Shown here: one piece after another, positions 7,240 to 9,494 of the stretch | How the letters are laid out: each line of letters starts with the position of its first letter | Position numbering within the stretch: position 1 is the stretch's first letter | Source: Thermococci archaeon | GTDB lineage: Archaea; Methanobacteriota_B; Thermococci; Methanofastidiosales; B48-G16 | Length of the DNA stretch: 9,494 bases | Direction of reading: 5' to 3' | Assembly (NCBI GenBank): GCA_003660605.1 | Contig: QMUN01000015.1 | Coordinates: 1-9,494 of the forward strand | The notes under the pieces: model-generated | Database searches by the model: none | Seen by the model: the letters and a program-made list of their open reading frames with translations, nothing else | Told to the model about the DNA's origin: nothing | Program-made: the position numbers and the translations under genes

Positions 7240-7384
7240 CGGTTCTGGAAAAGAAAAAAATGATTATTTTACAAAAAAGAAGGAACATAGTACTAAGAAA
7301 GAAAAACATAGTTATTTAGAAACAACATTATCTCAATGTTTTTAATAGATCGCTTTTTAGAGGGTAGTAATTTAAGATCGAAAG

Positions 7385-7424
7385 CTTTTTATATTCTTAA
7401 TTGTAAGAATAAGGCATATAAAAG
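7385..7424 (+). promoter_or_regulatory. Candidate promoter of the lipoprotein gene with embedded inverted repeat
   Basis: Two TATA-like boxes are present: CTTTTTATAT (7385-7394) and CATATAAAAG (7415-7424). Between them, ATTCTTA (7393-7399) and TAAGAAT (7404-7410) form a perfect 7-bp inverted repeat around ATTG. A protein dimer bound there would block whichever box is used, so this may be an operator. Either start site would give an mRNA leader of about 35-65 bases, consistent with the strong Shine-Dalgarno site downstream. Confidence 0.4.
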
Positions 7425-7465
7425 ATAGAGCATCGTAGATATCGAACCAAAACTGATATCATAAA

Positions 7466-7472
7466 AGGGGAG
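7466..7472 (+). promoter_or_regulatory. Strong Shine-Dalgarno site for the lipoprotein gene
   Basis: AGGGGAG lies 7 bases before the ATG at 7480. It is among the best ribosome-binding sequences in the window and fixes this start codon. The winged-helix, hyuA and nfo genes, by contrast, lack one and appear leaderless. Confidence 0.6.
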
Positions 7473-7479
7473 TCTACAA

Positions 7480-7719
7480 ATGAGAACAAGGAAGAAATAT
7501 TTAGCAGTGTTGTTTATGGTCTGCATACTGGCAGGATGTATAAGTGCTCCTGAGGGTACAGTACAGAAAGAGATAACTAACCTCATTGTAAATGGAGGAT
7601 TTGAGGAGGATGATGATTCTCCTGATTATTGGTTCATTGCAGCAATTCCTTCTTCTGGATTAAAACTATACTGGGATAAAACTGTGACTCATGGCGGTAA
7701 AGCAAGTAAGAGCTTTTGA
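7480..7719 (+). CDS. Small lipoprotein, N-terminal part of a probably split gene
   Basis: 79 residues. A charged start (MRTRKK), a hydrophobic segment and the lipobox ILAGC (Cys20) mark a lipoprotein signal peptide, so the product should be anchored outside the cytoplasmic membrane. After a short linker, NLIVNGGFEEDDDSPDYW (33-50) followed by a GLKLYWDKTVTHGGKAS stretch matches the beginning of a family 4/9-like carbohydrate-binding beta-sandwich (NGGFE...PDGW...HSGK pattern). The domain normally continues for about another 100 residues but here stops at TGA (7717-7719). The next reading frame overlaps by 29 bases and continues in +1. Either this is a pseudogene with an internal deletion or shift, or the stop is bypassed. 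The start is well supported by a strong Shine-Dalgarno site. The function is unknown; sugar binding at the cell surface is a guess from the domain fragment. Confidence 0.65.
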   Translation: MRTRKKYLAVLFMVCILAGCISAPEGTVQKEITNLIVNGGFEEDDDSPDYWFIAAIPSSGLKLYWDKTVTHGGKASKSF

Positions 7720-7915
7720 TGCCAAAGAAGAGGAGATAGAAGAGGCTTTTAACTTGACCTTGAAGATATGGAATGAATATCTGGAACTTATAACTGAAGG
7801 TCAAGAGGTACCTCAAGCTCTAGCCGCTCAGAGAGCAGCCGTTGATAGCACAACTCTGGAGGGATACATCCAAAAGATGAAAGAAGCGGAAGCAATCTAT
7901 GCAGAAATAGAGTAA
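7691..7915 (+). pseudogene. C-terminal fragment continuing the lipoprotein gene in the +1 frame
   Basis: The frame is open from just before 7691 to the stop at 7915 and encodes up to 74 residues rich in Glu, Ala and Lys (AKEEEIEEAFNLTLKIWNEY and a C-terminal helix ending KMKEAEAIYAEIE), predicted as amphipathic helices. I do not recognise the family. No Shine-Dalgarno sequence or TATA box precedes the ATG, which lies inside the upstream frame, so independent translation is unlikely. A one-base forward shift at TTTTGAT (7714-7720) would join ...KASKSF to DAKEEE and give a 144-residue lipoprotein. Without the shift this part is probably not made. A sequencing indel or a decayed gene with a deleted middle is the simplest reading. 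Confidence 0.5.
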
Positions 7916-7952
7916 TTTGTGAAATATATACCCTTTAACTAGATTTGTGCCA

Positions 7953-7981
7953 AAATAAAAAAAATTAAAAGATTTTTTTTA
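7953..7981. terminator. Bidirectional A/T-run region between convergent genes
   Basis: On the + strand a run of nine T (7973-7981) follows the lipoprotein gene. On the - strand the A-run at 7957-7964 becomes eight T directly after the oxidoreductase stop (7965-7967), with more T beyond. Each tract can act as an archaeal oligo-T terminator for one of the two converging genes. The + strand tract lies inside the last codons of the oxidoreductase gene. Confidence 0.45.
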
Positions 7982-9494
7982 TTACATCATTTAATCCTAG
8001 TTTTTCCAGAGTTTCTTTTTTCGGGACTCCGTTTTCATCCCACCCCCTGAGTGCATAGTACATAGAAAGCATTTTATCAAAATCCTTCTTCGGTAGCCTT
8101 TTCCCCTTTGCTACACCTTCAGGGAGTGGATCATTATGTATTCTTTCTGGGAGATTATCGTCTTTTTTTCCTAATCCTTCCCTTATATTATATAATCTTA
8201 TTAGATTCCATATTCGTTCCCCTGTTTTTATAAATTCTTCTTTGTTATAACTCCATCCAGTAGCTGCATTCAAAAGATTTATATATTTATCAATTCCTAT
8301 AGTTCCAGTCGCGAAGTCACAAGCTATTAAAGAGTATAGAGAAGCTGTTACATCTTGCTGATACTTAGTTGGATACACTTTACCCTCTGTAGAGAATCTT
8401 TCTAAAATCTTTCCATCTGGAGTCTTTGATCCTAGATCATATGAAATAGGCCAAGCTCTTTGATGGCATCCCCCTCTATCTGCAGTGGCATATGCTAATC
8501 CCATTGATGGAGCAGCTCTTATAGCCCACCCAGGTAATTCAAGGCCTTTAACATGCATTGCAAACTCTTTTCCTCCAATTTTCTCTGAAGCTTTCTTAAC
8601 ACCTTCTGCAAGGATATTACCAAGCTCTTTACGATAGGCTATAGCCTCTATCATCTTGATCATTGCTTCATTGTTACCAAACTTTAATTCAAGTCCACTT
8701 GTTTCCTCATCTGTTATTAAACCCCTTTCATAGCATTCCATTGCCCAAGCTATAGTACCTCCTGTGGATAGTGTATCTAAGCCAAGCTTATCACATAACA
8801 TATTAGCGTATGTTACAGCTTCAAGATCATCAATTCCGCAGTCAGCACCTAGGAGAGCTGTTGTTTCATATTCCACTCCCTCAACTACACTTCCAGAATA
8901 CTTTGAATTTCCTCTAATAACGGCAAGGTGCCCACAGTGTATTGGGCAACCGAAACATGCTTTTCTTTTTATCCATATCTTTCTCTCCATTTCTTCCCCA
9001 GATAATTTCTCAGCACCCCTAAAAGTTGCTGATTGGTAGTTTTTTGTTGGGTATAAAGATTGGGAACTAGACCATGCCACACTTCTTCCAGTTCCCCACC
9101 TTCTCATTGTGTAGAGATTTTTGTCTGTCTCTATAGCATTATAGGCTTCTTCGACATATCTATCAAATTTATCCGGATCGTGAACATCTATAAATCCACT
9201 CCCTCTTACAGCTATAGCTTTCAAATTTTTAGATCCCATTACCGCTCCTACACCCCCCCTAGCAGCTTGTCTGTAAAGATCTATATTTACACAAGCGTAT
9301 CGTACTAAATTTTCACCTGCAGGACCGATAGAAGCAACTCTAATTCTCCGATCATTGTGTGTGTCTCTTATCCTTTCTTCTGTTTCGAAGGAGTCTTTTC
9401 CCCAAAGTGAGGCTGCGTCAAATATCTGAACATCTTTATCCTTTATATAAATATAAACAGGCGATTCTGCCTTTTCTTTTATTATAATAAAATC
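7965..9494 (-). CDS. Aldehyde:ferredoxin oxidoreductase (tungsten cofactor family), N-terminus beyond window
   Basis: The frame stays open to the right edge, giving 509 visible residues of the usual 600-620; the ATG at 9239 is internal. The upstream part reads FDAASLWGKDSFETEE, RVASIGPAGENLVRYA and ARGGVGAVMGSKNLKAIAVRG, characteristic of family domain 1. The 4Fe-4S ligands are CFGCPIHC (visible residues 180-187) plus Cys392 in SLIACDF. The pterin motif DKLGLD (235-240) matches DxxGL(C/D), and ADRGGCHQRAWP (about 338-349) is near the active site. The family oxidises aldehydes to acids with ferredoxin as acceptor, using a tungsten bis-pterin cofactor in the cytoplasm. The second pterin motif before Cys392 is not conserved as DxxGLC, so this may not be classic AOR; a related branch with another substrate is possible. 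Its promoter lies outside the window. It converges on the lipoprotein gene. Confidence 0.94.
   Translation of the reverse strand, partial: DFIIIKEKAESPVYIYIKDKDVQIFDAASLWGKDSFETEERIRDTHNDRRIRVASIGPAGENLVRYACVNIDLYRQAARGGVGAVMGSKNLKAIAVRGSGFIDVHDPDKFDRYVEEAYNAIETDKNLYTMRRWGTGRSVAWSSSQSLYPTKNYQSATFRGAEKLSGEEMERKIWIKRKACFGCPIHCGHLAVIRGNSKYSGSVVEGVEYETTALLGADCGIDDLEAVTYANMLCDKLGLDTLSTGGTIAWAMECYERGLITDEETSGLELKFGNNEAMIKMIEAIAYRKELGNILAEGVKKASEKIGGKEFAMHVKGLELPGWAIRAAPSMGLAYATADRGGCHQRAWPISYDLGSKTPDGKILERFSTEGKVYPTKYQQDVTASLYSLIACDFATGTIGIDKYINLLNAATGWSYNKEEFIKTGERIWNLIRLYNIREGLGKKDDNLPERIHNDPLPEGVAKGKRLPKKDFDKMLSMYYALRGWDENGVPKKETLEKLGLNDVIKKIF

Larger units (their letters stand above)
7174..7479. 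other. AT-rich intergenic region between tRNA-Ser and lipoprotein gene
   Basis: No convincing gene is seen in these 306 bases. The left end holds two adjacent perfect hairpins and T-runs. The middle (about 7240-7340) is purine-rich on the + strand, with a loose repeat of AAAGAA...AACATAGT near 7277-7292 and 7298-7312. The right end holds candidate TATA boxes, an inverted repeat, two GATATC palindromes (7438-7443 and 7455-7460) and a Shine-Dalgarno site before the lipoprotein gene. I found no clear C/D box pair. Confidence 0.6.

Noticed and set aside
7082..7309. Minus-strand open frame whose C-terminal part reads GRGFEPLISEENGLSRPAPY
   Set aside because: This is the antisense translation of the tRNA-Ser gene, a well-known annotation artefact, and has no independent support.
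7277..7312. Loose direct repeat AAAGAAGGAACATAGT / AAAGAAAAACATAGT
   Set aside because: Only two imperfect copies in a purine-rich tract with no regular spacing; not a CRISPR array or clear iteron.
9237..9239. ATG at 9239 as the start of the oxidoreductase
   Set aside because: The frame continues upstream to the window edge with conserved AOR sequence (GGVGAVMGSKNLKAIAVRG), so this Met is internal.
8764..9308. Plus-strand open frames opposite the oxidoreductase
   Set aside because: They overlap strongly conserved AOR coding sequence in antisense and have low-complexity Ser/Pro-rich products.

Overview
The window looks archaeal, most likely from an AT-rich anaerobic euryarchaeon. The evidence is a complete archaeal-type SRP RNA with its own TATA box, a tRNA-Ser gene without an encoded CCA end, TATA-like boxes about 25 bases before several start codons (suggesting leaderless mRNAs), oligo-T stretches after genes, and a gene for a tungsten-type aldehyde:ferredoxin oxidoreductase. 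A methanogen- or ANME-related lineage would fit, but the genus cannot be read from the sequence.

Layout. (1) Bases 1-1508, + strand: the 3' end of an aconitase/isopropylmalate isomerase small-subunit gene overlaps a beta-decarboxylating dehydrogenase gene by 13 bases. Together they form the hydratase-dehydrogenase half of a 2-oxoacid pathway (isocitrate, homoisocitrate or isopropylmalate). (2) Bases 1608-5859, + strand: a PadR-like winged-helix protein with an unusual C-terminal domain, then a complete hydantoinase/oxoprolinase/carboxylase pair (HyuA, HyuB). The regulator-like gene is 30 bases from hyuA, and hyuA and hyuB are one base apart, so this reads as a regulated catabolic cassette of unknown substrate. 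(3) Bases 5916-6710, + strand: endonuclease IV with all nine metal ligands. (4) Bases 6737-7173, + strand: SRP RNA and tRNA-Ser(GCU), each with its own TATA box. (5) Bases 7174-7479: an AT-rich gap with two adjacent perfect hairpins and a likely promoter. (6) Bases 7480-7915, + strand: a small lipoprotein gene whose reading frame is split in two at a TTT-TGA sequence. (7) Bases 7965-9494, - strand: an aldehyde:ferredoxin oxidoreductase that runs off the right edge and faces the lipoprotein gene.

Most of the window is recognisable metabolism and core RNA genes, and I see no clear new defence or mobile system. The points most worth a second look are the winged-helix protein with a possibly degenerate methyltransferase-like domain beside hyuAB, the split lipoprotein gene with a shift-prone stop, the mixed active-site signature of the dehydrogenase, and the hairpin cluster after the tRNA.
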